A stretch of DNA of 64,000 nucleotides from assembly GCA_910575725.1 (NCBI GenBank), contig CAJTFE010000001.1, forward strand, positions 1-64,000, in the 5' to 3' direction. How positions within the stretch are numbered: position 1 is the stretch's first letter; the number at the start of each line of letters is the position of its first letter. This stretch comes from Clostridia bacterium (GTDB lineage: Bacteria; Bacillota; Clostridia; Lachnospirales; Lachnospiraceae). The position numbers and the translations under genes are program-made. Under the pieces are notes generated by a model. The model ran no database searches, was not told the origin of the DNA, and saw only the letters and a program-made list of their open reading frames with translations. Below, one piece after another: positions 55,228 to 64,000 of the stretch.

Positions 55228-56628
55228 ATGCTGACGATTTTGGAACCTTGGACATTATGGACTTTTTTTGAGTGCATTTTTAATGGGATCGAAGTAATCT
55301 GGATCTATTTGTTTTGTAAATACCTTTTTTGCGGGAATAAGAAAATGCTGCGTCCGGTGATTGGCGCATTTGTTTTCTTTTTTTATATATGCCTATTGAA
55401 TAATATCCAGACAATCAATGGAACTGCAATGACATTTTTATCCTTATGTGGAACGCTGCTGTACAGTCTGTGCTGTTTCAGGGGACATGTTTCCCAAAAG
55501 CTGTTCGCGGGGATTCTTCCCATCGTGATTACGGTTGTTTCCGACTTTGCCGTTTTTTCGATCTCTGTAGTATTGAGTGTTTTTCGGCCGGACAGCGCCT
55601 GGGTGCAGTCCTTTGAGCGCTTTATTATGACATTTATCTATTGCCTTATCAGTTCGCTTTTGTATGGAGTTATGATTGTTCTATGCAGAAAAAGCCGGCG
55701 GTTCCAGGATTATCCCGGCTGGGCATTGGCTGTTATGCTGCTCCTGTCAGGCATTGGCATTTTAGCGGTTAATGATTTAATCAGCATTGCATCTGCTTTG
55801 ATGCTGTCAGATTCCGGAAACAGGTATCTTTACTTTTACATCATTTTTATCGGTGATGTATTTCTTGTTTTATTTGGATGCTTTCTGCTTTTTCTTATGA
55901 AATGGATAAAATTATCATACCAAAAGCAGGAATTGCAATTGCAGATGCAGTATATGGCATTGAAGGATGAGTATTATGAAAGCCTGCGGCTTGCCATAGA
56001 ACAGCTTCACTTTTTCCGGCATGATTTTTCAAAGCATATGAATCTGCTGGAGATACTTTTAGAGATGAAAGAGTACCAAAAGGCATCGGCCTATCTGAAG
56101 GAATTAAATAATAGTTATGACAGAAAATTAAACATCATTCATTATACAGAGGATGAAATCGTAAACTACATGATTTCGAATAAAAAACAGGCCGCAGAAG
56201 AGCAGCATATAAAAGTGCGTATCTCTGCTGCGCAGGCAGAATTCTCAGCCCTTTCATCCCAGGAATTGTGCTGTGTGTTTGACAATCTCTTTGATAACGC
56301 AATCCATGCCAATAGGAAGGTTGAAGCGGAAGAGGAACGATTCATAGAGTTGTTTCTTTTCGAAAAAGGCGGCTGCCTTTCTATTATTATGAAAAATAGA
56401 TACGACGGCTCTTTTGCGTTTTTGGAATCCCAAATCAATAAGAAAACAGGATTTAATGAAACGCACGGTTATGGATTGCGGATTTTGGAGGGGATTGTCA
56501 CACAAGCCCATGGAGAGATTTCCACCAGAGTTGATATAGAGGATCGCATTTTTACAATGGAACTTACCATACCCATTCAGAATCAGGAAGGCGGTGCTTT
56601 TGATGAAGGCTGCAATTGTGGAAGATGA
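55228..56628 (+). CDS. AgrC-like GHKL sensor histidine kinase
   Basis: The 466-residue protein has six or seven membrane helices (residues about 1-225), then a coiled DHp-like region with the candidate phospho-His in HFFRHDFSKHMN. A GHKL ATP-binding domain contains the N box VFDNLFDNAIHAN and G box GYGLRILEG. This architecture is that of AgrC/ComD-type sensors that detect peptides. It follows the ABC exporter genes, so it may sense a peptide that the exporter moves. Its stop overlaps the next gene's start. Confidence 0.85.
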   Translation: MLTILEPWTLWTFFECIFNGIEVIWIYLFCKYLFCGNKKMLRPVIGAFVFFFYICLLNNIQTINGTAMTFLSLCGTLLYSLCCFRGHVSQKLFAGILPIVITVVSDFAVFSISVVLSVFRPDSAWVQSFERFIMTFIYCLISSLLYGVMIVLCRKSRRFQDYPGWALAVMLLLSGIGILAVNDLISIASALMLSDSGNRYLYFYIIFIGDVFLVLFGCFLLFLMKWIKLSYQKQELQLQMQYMALKDEYYESLRLAIEQLHFFRHDFSKHMNLLEILLEMKEYQKASAYLKELNNSYDRKLNIIHYTEDEIVNYMISNKKQAAEEQHIKVRISAAQAEFSALSSQELCCVFDNLFDNAIHANRKVEAEEERFIELFLFEKGGCLSIIMKNRYDGSFAFLESQINKKTGFNETHGYGLRILEGIVTQAHGEISTRVDIEDRIFTMELTIPIQNQEGGAFDEGCNCGR

Positions 56629-57304
56629 CAAAGTTTATGCAGATTATTTGGAAAATATGTTATTGCAATGGGCAAAGGCGAGAGTAACGCTGGAAATCTC
56701 AAGCTATACGGATGCCCGCGAGCTTCTTGGCGCCTCCTTTGACATAATTTCGACTTATGATATTCTGTTCATTGATATTGAACTTCAATCGATGAATGGC
56801 ATAGAGCTGGCGGCAAAGCTTCGGAATCAAGGGTTTAGCGGCGTCATTGTATTTGCGACCAATTATGAGAAGTATGCAGTAGAAGGCTATACCGTCAATG
56901 CTTATCGATATTATGTTAAGCCGCTGAAGCCAGAGGATATAAGCGAGTGCATGACTTTTGCTTTAGATACCATAAGCGGGGAATATTTTCAGTATTTCTA
57001 TCACGGAGTAACAAACCGTATCCCTTTTCAAAGCATTCTATGTTTCGAAAGTATGCAGCATTATATGAACATTTATACAAAGGATAGTGTGATACAGATA
57101 AAGTATCCATTAAAAAAAGCATTGGAGCAAAGCCCGTCCTATTTTATAAAATGCCATAGATCCTTTATCGTCAATCAGAATTATATTCAATGCCGGATGG
57201 GAAACCTGCTTGTTTTAAGGAATCAGAAAAAGGTTGAAATATCACGGATTTATTCCAAAGCCGTGGCCAATGCCATGAACGGCAAGGCAGGAAACAGGAA
57301 TTAA
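56603..57304 (+). CDS. LytTR-family response regulator (AgrA-like)
   Basis: The 233-residue protein has a receiver domain with Asp in LFIDIELQSMNGIEL (about residue 55) and a C-terminal LytTR DNA-binding domain (YFIKCHRSFIVNQNYIQ near residue 190). ATG 56603 follows AGGAAGGCGG; a GTG at 56594 is in frame. It probably regulates the adjacent ABC and kinase genes; LytTR direct repeats were not located. Confidence 0.85.
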   Translation: MKAAIVEDDKVYADYLENMLLQWAKARVTLEISSYTDARELLGASFDIISTYDILFIDIELQSMNGIELAAKLRNQGFSGVIVFATNYEKYAVEGYTVNAYRYYVKPLKPEDISECMTFALDTISGEYFQYFYHGVTNRIPFQSILCFESMQHYMNIYTKDSVIQIKYPLKKALEQSPSYFIKCHRSFIVNQNYIQCRMGNLLVLRNQKKVEISRIYSKAVANAMNGKAGNRN

Positions 57305-57326
57305 ACATGCCGGCGGGGGAATGACA

Positions 57327-57355
57327 TTGCATTTTGTGCAGGGCTGTGCTATGAT
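57327..57355 (+). promoter_or_regulatory. Promoter before the DUF1622 gene
   Basis: TTGCAT (57327-57332), 17 bases, TATGAT (57350-57355). The leader contains a small hairpin ATGGCAG/CTGCCAT (about 57372-57391). Confidence 0.5.
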
Positions 57356-57413
57356 AGAGCAGCAGAAAGGAATGGCAGGGTTCTCTGCCATCCTGTAAGG
57401 AAGGCGGAAGAAG

Positions 57414-57743
57414 ATGATTGAGATACTGGAACTGATACTGCATTATCTGGTGGAGGCGACCATTCCTGTATTTGAACTGATAGGAGTGGGGATTATCATT
57501 GCCTCCGGTATCCGGGGCTTTTACAGCTATGTGAGCCGGAAGCCGGATACGAAGCTGGCGCTGGCCAAGGGGCTGGCCATGGGCCTGGAGTTTAAGCTGG
57601 GCAGCGAGATCCTGCGCACGGTTGTGGTGCGGGAGTGGACCGAGATTGCGACTGTGGCCGGAATCATTGCTCTTAGGGCGTCCCTGACTTTCCTCATCCA
57701 CTGGGAGATCAAGGAAGAGGAAAAGGGCATTGATGCAGATTAA
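57414..57743 (+). CDS. DUF1622 membrane protein
   Basis: The 109-residue protein has three membrane segments (ATIPVFELIGVGIIIASGI; LGSEILRTVVVR region; IATVAGIIALRASLTFLI). It contains the family-typical pattern FKLGSEILRTVVVREWTEI, matching DUF1622. Function unknown. GGAAGG precedes the ATG. It is followed after 34 bases by a HAD hydrolase. Confidence 0.75.
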   Translation: MIEILELILHYLVEATIPVFELIGVGIIIASGIRGFYSYVSRKPDTKLALAKGLAMGLEFKLGSEILRTVVVREWTEIATVAGIIALRASLTFLIHWEIKEEEKGIDAD

Positions 57744-57777
57744 ACGGGAAAAACGGAACTTAAGATAAGGAGAAAGA

Positions 57778-58614
57778 ATGAATCGGATCAAATTGATTGC
57801 TTTCGATCTGGACGGCACGCTTTTAAAAGACAATAAGGAGCTTGCCCCTGAAACGATGGAAGTTCTTCGCCAGGCGGCAGAGGCAGGAATCTGTCTGGTT
57901 CCCACTACGGGACGTCTCTACGACGGCGTGCCGGAGGAGCTGCGCACCCAGCCCTTTATCCGCTATGTAATTGCGGCAAACGGAGCAGAAGTGTACGACG
58001 CCAAAGAAAAGAAATCGCTTTACCGGGCAGAGCTTACGCCCGAAGAGGTACGGCGGTTTTTTGATGCTGTCCGGGATGTACCGGCCATTGTAGGGTGCTA
58101 CAAAGGCGGACAGGGGCTTATGGGCCGTGAGGATATGGAGAAAATGGAAGCCTTTGCCGCACGGGGGCTTTTCCGCATGATGCGGAGGGTGTATACCCAG
58201 GTAGAGAATCTGGAAGCTTATCTTCTGGAGACAGGAGAGACAGTACAGAAGCTCATGCTCTTTTTTGCGGATCTGGAGGAGCGCGTGAGGGTGCTTAAGA
58301 GCATGAGGGAGGAGCTGTCGGATCTGGCGGTGTCCAGCTCGGTGGAAAATAATATCGAGGTAAATGCGGCAGCGGCCCATAAAGGAGCGGCCCTTCGGTT
58401 TTTGTACCGGCACCTGCAGATAGAGCGGACGGAGACAGCAGCCTTTGGGGACGGGAGCAACGATGTGAGCATGCTCATGGAAGCGGGCGTGGGGATAGCC
58501 ATGGAAAATGCATGTCAGGAAGCAAAAAAAGCGGCAGATAGAATAACCTTGAGCAATGAGCAGAACGGGGTGGCTCATATGATAAAGGAATTCCTCAATG
58601 AGGCTGCCGTCTGA
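57778..58614 (+). CDS. Cof-type HAD-IIB phosphatase
   Basis: The 278-residue HAD hydrolase has motif I AFDLDGTLLKD (nucleophile Asp), motif II threonine region PTTGRLYD, Lys in the KGAALRF segment, and motif IV FGDGSNDVSML. The type IIB cap is typical of Cof/YkrA sugar-phosphate phosphatases. Substrate unknown. AAGGAG lies before the ATG. Confidence 0.85.
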   Translation: MNRIKLIAFDLDGTLLKDNKELAPETMEVLRQAAEAGICLVPTTGRLYDGVPEELRTQPFIRYVIAANGAEVYDAKEKKSLYRAELTPEEVRRFFDAVRDVPAIVGCYKGGQGLMGREDMEKMEAFAARGLFRMMRRVYTQVENLEAYLLETGETVQKLMLFFADLEERVRVLKSMREELSDLAVSSSVENNIEVNAAAAHKGAALRFLYRHLQIERTETAAFGDGSNDVSMLMEAGVGIAMENACQEAKKAADRITLSNEQNGVAHMIKEFLNEAAV

Positions 58615-58651
58615 GCACAGATATAAAAAATCGGATTTTTATAAAAAACAC

Positions 58652-60129
<1,478 letters not shown>

Positions 60130-60152
60130 AAAGTATTTTGCAGAATATCAAA

Positions 60153-60189
60153 GGCGCAGCCGGCCGCAGCATGCCGGCTGCGCCTTTTT
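60153..60189 (+). terminator. Intrinsic terminator after gdhA
   Basis: GGCGCAGCCGGC (60153-60164) pairs perfectly with GCCGGCTGCGCC (60173-60184), followed by TTTTT. Confidence 0.9.
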
Positions 60190-60228
60190 CTTTAAAAATA
60201 CGTCATGGGAAAAGCTGGTAATCCTTGC

Positions 60229-60258
60229 TTGACACAGGGTATTATTTTGTTGTATAAT
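60229..60258 (+). promoter_or_regulatory. Promoter of the DUF819 gene
   Basis: TTGACA (60229-60234), 18 bases, TATAAT (60253-60258). Both boxes are consensus, so strong expression is expected. Confidence 0.65.
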
Positions 60259-60324
60259 TATACCAATGTGTTGCTTGTTTTACAATAAATTATGTGCATT
60301 TTGCAAGATGAAGGGAGTGGAGTT

Positions 60325-61509
60325 ATGATTCAAAACGGTTTTACCTACATAGCGTTTCTGATGTTCCTGGCGGGGATTCTCCTTGCTGCGGAGAAGTACA
60401 CCAAGTGGAAGGTGTTTAATTACGTTCCGCCGCTTGTATGGATCTATGTACTGAATATGCTGTTCTGTACCATCGGAATGTTTGATTCGGAAGGGTGTTC
60501 TGCAGCCTTCGGCGTGCTGAAGAATAATCTTCTGTATGCGATGATTTTCGTTATGCTGCTGCGCTGCGATATCCGGAAGCTGGCGAAGCTGGGCGGACGG
60601 ATGGTAGCTATCTTTATGGGCGGCGCGGTTTCCATTATGCTTGGATTCTTTATTGCGTTCCTGGTGTTCAAAGGCGCTCTTGGCGGCGGCGAAACGATCT
60701 GGGGCGCCATGGCGGCCCTGTGTGCTTCCTGGATCGGCGGCTCTGCCAATATGGCGGCTATGGAAGCGGCATTTACCATTGATGCCGGCGCTTACGGCTG
60801 TGCACTGGCTGTAGACACGGTTTACTATTCCGTATGGATTGCCCTGCTGCTGATCATGGTCCGCTACGCAGGCAAGTGGGACAAGTCCGTGAAGGCGGAT
60901 ACTTCCAAGCTCCAGGAGGTTGCGGATGCGGCCAACGCAGAGATTGAGAAGGAGAAGAAGAGAGCGACGGCAAGCGACTGGATTTTCCTGATTGGCCTGT
61001 CTTTGATGGTTTCCGCCATTGCACAGACAGTTGGCGCAGCCGGCAATACGGCTCTTAAGGAAGTGGGCCTTGCTATGTTTGACAAGGGAACGCTGACGAC
61101 TGTATTTGTAACCATTCTGGGCCTGATTTGTGCTTTGAGCCCTCTTGGAAAGCTTCCGGCAGTGGAAGAGCTGTCCAATATTTATCTGTATGCGGTTGTA
61201 TCCCTGCTGGCATCTACGGCAACGCTGGTGGATCTGGTGAGCGCGCCTCTGTGGATCGTGGCGGGTCTTGTGGTTATGATTATCCACATTGGGATTATGT
61301 ATCTTTTGTCAAAGCTGTTCCATTGGGACTGCTGCATGGTTTCCACGGCATCACTGGCGAATATCGGAGGAAGCGCTTCGGCGCCCATCGTGGCTTCTGC
61401 TTACAATCCCTCCTATGCCGGCATCGGCGTGCTGATGGGAGTTCTGGGAGCGGCTGTTGGCAACTTCTGCGGTCTGGCTATGGGGTATCTGATGCAGATG
61501 TTTATTTAG
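60325..61509 (+). CDS. DUF819 family membrane protein
   Basis: The 394-residue protein has about ten membrane helices, beginning FTYIAFLMFLAGILLAAEK, with AALCASWIGGSANMAAMEAAF and SLANIGGSASAPIVASAYNPS as symmetric Gly/Ser/Ala-rich motifs of the DUF819 family. The function is not established; transport is likely. The Asn/Gly repeat pattern suggests inverted-repeat topology. GGAGTGGAG precedes ATG 60325. Two hairpins follow (61514-61551 and TTGGTTCTTCGCCC / GGGCGGAGAACCAA at 61583-61620). The transglutaminase and epimerase genes downstream suggest peptide or amino-acid transport, which is inference. Confidence 0.75.
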   Translation: MIQNGFTYIAFLMFLAGILLAAEKYTKWKVFNYVPPLVWIYVLNMLFCTIGMFDSEGCSAAFGVLKNNLLYAMIFVMLLRCDIRKLAKLGGRMVAIFMGGAVSIMLGFFIAFLVFKGALGGGETIWGAMAALCASWIGGSANMAAMEAAFTIDAGAYGCALAVDTVYYSVWIALLLIMVRYAGKWDKSVKADTSKLQEVADAANAEIEKEKKRATASDWIFLIGLSLMVSAIAQTVGAAGNTALKEVGLAMFDKGTLTTVFVTILGLICALSPLGKLPAVEELSNIYLYAVVSLLASTATLVDLVSAPLWIVAGLVVMIIHIGIMYLLSKLFHWDCCMVSTASLANIGGSASAPIVASAYNPSYAGIGVLMGVLGAAVGNFCGLAMGYLMQMFI

Positions 61510-61675
61510 CTTAGGGAAAACGCCATAAGGCTTTTGGCGTATGGCGCGTTCCCGGCTTAAATTCACACAGGATAGGATTTCGTTGGTTCTTCGCCCTTGA
61601 GAAGGTGGGCGGAGAACCAATGTTTTATAGGGATGTTTCTGAAATATTGCGCAGCGATTCAGTTAGTCCAGCTAA

Positions 61676-61840
61676 GAAATGTCAAGAATTTATTAAAAAA
61701 ATTTTGCTGGACGGTAAAGCTGCAAAGGCGCACGAGAGGAACTTTTATGAGAGCTTTTTCGAATAAAAGTTTCTCTCATTACCGGTGTGCCGAAGGGACT
61801 TTGCACTTTAGTGCTATCGCGCAGCGATTTAGAATAGGAG
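61676..61840 (+). repeat. Family A intergenic palindrome, copy A5
   Basis: The left arm GGTAAAGCTGC (61713-61723) is intact; the right arm has decayed to GGGACTTTGCA. The mini-ORF starts at 61747 (MRAFSNKSFSHYRC) and is in frame, without a stop, with the transglutaminase start at 61849. The tail ends AATAGGAGGGG. Confidence 0.8.
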
Positions 61841-61848
61841 GGGAAGAG

Positions 61849-63264
61849 GTGCATATCAATGAATGCTTTCGTTATCTCCATGTGGGCCTTCCGGATGATA
61901 TTTTACAGCGGAAGCTCTACGGGGATTTGGATGGAGCCTTAAAGCTGATTGACAGGCGTCTTGAGGCGGACGCGGTACCAGAGGCTCTGCGCTGCTGTCT
62001 GACGGCTCAGAGGGAAATGCTTCTGCGCAGAGGGGAGGATTACCCCTACACAAAGGAGGAAGCCCTGGCTGTGGTTCGGGAGCACATTTCTGATTTCTCG
62101 GAGGAGGAATTTGAGGAACGTGTGGATGCCGGAAAAATCGGCTGGATTTACATGAATGGAGAGAGGCGCTTTTTTAACCGGTTTTTCCAGAGTATGTGCA
62201 AGTCGGAACCTTCCTTCGGAGCCAGGGCTGGTGTGCAGCTTCCCGGAGTAGAGAGCGCGGGAACGGGAACGGCAGGAGAGGGACGGCTTTCCCGCAGCGC
62301 CCGTCTGATGAAGGAGAGGGGGAGCTTAAGCAACCGTATCCGCATCCGGGCCGGCGTGCGCATGAAGGATGAGATTTTTGAGCCGGGAATGTTCCTGCGT
62401 GTTCATCTGCCTATTCCCGCGGCCTGTGAGCAGCAGAGTGAGATTGTGATTGAAAAGATGTTTCCGGAAGGGGGGAGGATTGCGCCGGAGGATGCGCCCC
62501 AGAGGACGATCTGCTGGGAGACCTGCCTGGAGGAGAATCAGGAATTCTATGTGGAGTATTCCTATGTGCATACGGCCTGCTACCATGATGTGGAGAGGAT
62601 GCAGGAGGAGGGCCTTTTTCTCACCTGTCCGCAGCCGGATTTTTTTACCAATGAGGAGGCGCCGCATATTCTGTTTACCCCTTATATCCGGGAGCTGGCG
62701 GCTGAGCTTACGAAGGGGGCTGCCGGGCCTCTTGAAAAAGCCCGGCGGTTTTATGATTTTATTACGCTGCAGATGAAGTATACCTTTATGCCGGCTTATT
62801 TTGGACTGGAACAGATTGCAGAATCCTGTGCACGGAATTTTACGGGGGACTGCGGCGTGTTTGCCCTGTTGTTTCTGACCCTCTGCCGGTGCGCGAGGAT
62901 TCCGGCCTGCTGGCAGAGCGGCCTTACTGCGGAGCCGGATTTCTGCGGGGCCCACGACTGGGTACGGTTTTATGTCGCGCCCTATGGGTGGCTGTATGCG
63001 GATCCTTCCTATGGCACGGCGGCGGTACGGGCGGAGAATGAGGAGCGCAGAAGATTTTATTTCGGCAATCTGGACGCATACCGGATGGCGGCGAACAATG
63101 CATTTCAGGCGCCCTTCACCATAGAGAAGGAGCATTGGCGCACAGACCCCTATGATAACCAGCTGGGCGAGATGGAGACCAGTGACCGGGGGCTTAGGTA
63201 TGGAGAGTTTGAGCGCAGCAAAGAGGTTCTGGCGTGTGTGGAGCTTAATGACAGCATTCTTTAA
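61849..63264 (+). CDS. Transglutaminase-like (papain-fold) domain protein
   Basis: The 471-residue cytosolic protein has a C-terminal transglutaminase core with the triad Cys335 (TGDCGVFALLF), His369 (GAHDWVRFY) and Asp385 (YADPSYG). The N-terminal half is an uncharacterised all-purpose domain (residues 1-200). Bacterial members are often peptidases rather than cross-linkers. The GTG start at 61849 follows AGGAGGGG; a longer in-frame product starting inside the upstream repeat is possible. It is followed 35 bases later by a dipeptide epimerase, so cleavage of peptides to dipeptides is a reasonable shared role. Confidence 0.75.
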   Translation: MHINECFRYLHVGLPDDILQRKLYGDLDGALKLIDRRLEADAVPEALRCCLTAQREMLLRRGEDYPYTKEEALAVVREHISDFSEEEFEERVDAGKIGWIYMNGERRFFNRFFQSMCKSEPSFGARAGVQLPGVESAGTGTAGEGRLSRSARLMKERGSLSNRIRIRAGVRMKDEIFEPGMFLRVHLPIPAACEQQSEIVIEKMFPEGGRIAPEDAPQRTICWETCLEENQEFYVEYSYVHTACYHDVERMQEEGLFLTCPQPDFFTNEEAPHILFTPYIRELAAELTKGAAGPLEKARRFYDFITLQMKYTFMPAYFGLEQIAESCARNFTGDCGVFALLFLTLCRCARIPACWQSGLTAEPDFCGAHDWVRFYVAPYGWLYADPSYGTAAVRAENEERRRFYFGNLDAYRMAANNAFQAPFTIEKEHWRTDPYDNQLGEMETSDRGLRYGEFERSKEVLACVELNDSIL

Positions 63265-63299
63265 AGAATGCGGAACTAAAAACAAAAAGGAGTATAGCT

Positions 63300-64000
63300 A
63301 TGAAAATTACAGAAGTAAGACTGGGAATTTTATCGGTTCCCTTACGGGTACCATTTAAGACGGCGCTGCGTTCCGTATCCAGTGTGGAGGATATTATTGT
63401 GGAGATTCACACGGATTCCGGGCAGATAGGTTATGGAGAGGCGCCGCCTACCGGCGCCATTACCGGCGATACGACAGGAGCGATTATCGGCGCCCTTAAG
63501 GATCATTTGATCAAAACCATTGTGGGCAGGGATGTGGATGATTTTGAGGAGCTGATCCAGGCAGTAAACCGCTGCATTGTAAAGAATACCAGCGCAAAGG
63601 CTGCAGTTGACATGGCTCTGTACGATCTGTACGGCCAGCTCTACAAGCTTCCCGTCTACAAGCTTTTTGGCGGAAGCCGCAGAAAAGTCGTGACGGACAT
63701 TACCATCAGCGTCAACGATCCCCAAGTGATGGCGGAGGATACGAGAAATGCTGTGGAGCGCGGCTATGATACCATAAAGGTGAAGGTGGGCATGAATCCG
63801 GATCTGGATCTGGCCCGTCTGACTGCCGTGCGCCAGGCGGCCGGCCCAGAGCGGCAGATCCGCATTGACGCAAATCAGGCCTGGAGCCCCAAGCAGGCGG
63901 TACGGCTTCTGAATCAGATGCAGGAAAAGGGCCTTGGAATCGAGCTGGTGGAGCAGCCGGTACCTGCTCACGATTTTGAAGGACTCAAGTTTGTAACCCA
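63300..64000 (+). CDS. Dipeptide epimerase (enolase superfamily), 5' part
   Basis: The gene starts here and runs off the window. It begins with the enolase-superfamily N-terminal domain (MKITEVRLGILSVPLRVPFK, then YGEAPPTGAITGD) and contains TIKVKVGM with the catalytic Lys pair and RIDANQAW, the first metal-binding Asp. These match L-Ala-D/L-Glu-type dipeptide epimerases. It would convert D-containing murein dipeptides to L forms for recycling, although other dipeptide specificities exist. AAAGGAG precedes the ATG. Confidence 0.85.
   Translation, partial: MKITEVRLGILSVPLRVPFKTALRSVSSVEDIIVEIHTDSGQIGYGEAPPTGAITGDTTGAIIGALKDHLIKTIVGRDVDDFEELIQAVNRCIVKNTSAKAAVDMALYDLYGQLYKLPVYKLFGGSRRKVVTDITISVNDPQVMAEDTRNAVERGYDTIKVKVGMNPDLDLARLTAVRQAAGPERQIRIDANQAWSPKQAVRLLNQMQEKGLGIELVEQPVPAHDFEGLKFVT

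Noticed and set aside
61351..61620. Minus-strand frame covering the hairpins after the DUF819 gene
   Set aside because: It lies over palindromic DNA and the end of a well-supported gene.

Overview
The window is a low-to-mid GC Firmicutes chromosome segment, most likely from a gut Lachnospiraceae (Clostridium cluster XIVa) species. The reasons are Lachnospiraceae-type Tn4451-like mobile-element genes, a stand-alone Spo0A C-terminal domain, BglG/LicT-PTS and YesMN-sugar ABC arrangements, and strong AGGAGG ribosome binding sites. The species cannot be named from the sequence.

Layout. (1) 1-7.3 kb is accessory DNA: a truncated tyrosine recombinase and part of a zinc-ribbon protein, then a mobile element with an MBL-fold hydrolase, an XRE regulator, an SMI1/KNR4 protein, an orphan immunity-like protein, a gene-free palindrome- and iteron-rich stretch, a TnpW-like small protein and a large serine recombinase. 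(2) 7.5-13.7 kb: a stand-alone Spo0A output domain, a MalY-type C-S lyase, an unknown protein, and a DUF5058 / membrane protein / M20 peptidase operon. (3) 13.7-34.4 kb: a glycoside utilisation region. It holds a LacI regulator divergent from a fucose-isomerase-like enzyme, a split transketolase and a glycerol-kinase-like FGGY kinase, then a 6-phospho-beta-glucosidase, beta-glucoside PTS parts (EIIA, LicT, EIIBC), an alpha/beta hydrolase, two apiosidase-like (DUF4038/GH140-like) proteins, a second GH1 and a GH106-like enzyme. No glycosidase has a signal peptide. I propose that glycosides such as apiosyl- or rhamnosyl-glucosides are imported by the PTS and dismantled inside the cell, and that released apiose enters the pentose phosphate pool through isomerase, kinase and transketolase. 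(4) 34.4-48.6 kb: L-arabinose genes (AraR, AraA, AraB-like kinase) followed by a YesN/YesM two-component system and a YtfQ/YtfR-type sugar ABC transporter with two binding proteins. (5) 48.6-51.4 kb: an ArsR-controlled heavy-metal export operon (HMA protein, P-type ATPase, CadC-like repressor). (6) 51.4-57.3 kb: an FtsX/MacB-type ABC exporter with an AgrC/AgrA-like GHKL-LytTR system. (7) 57.3-64 kb: DUF1622, HAD phosphatase, glutamate dehydrogenase, a DUF819 membrane protein, then a transglutaminase-like protein and the start of a dipeptide epimerase, which may serve peptide salvage.

The most unusual signal is a set of dispersed intergenic palindromes. Family A (about 165 bp, with a conserved mini-ORF and covarying stem), family B (about 105-165 bp, ending in the motif CGGAACTGGAATA) and a single 218-bp inverted repeat C sit between operon genes. 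Families A and B usually end exactly at the ribosome binding site of the next gene.
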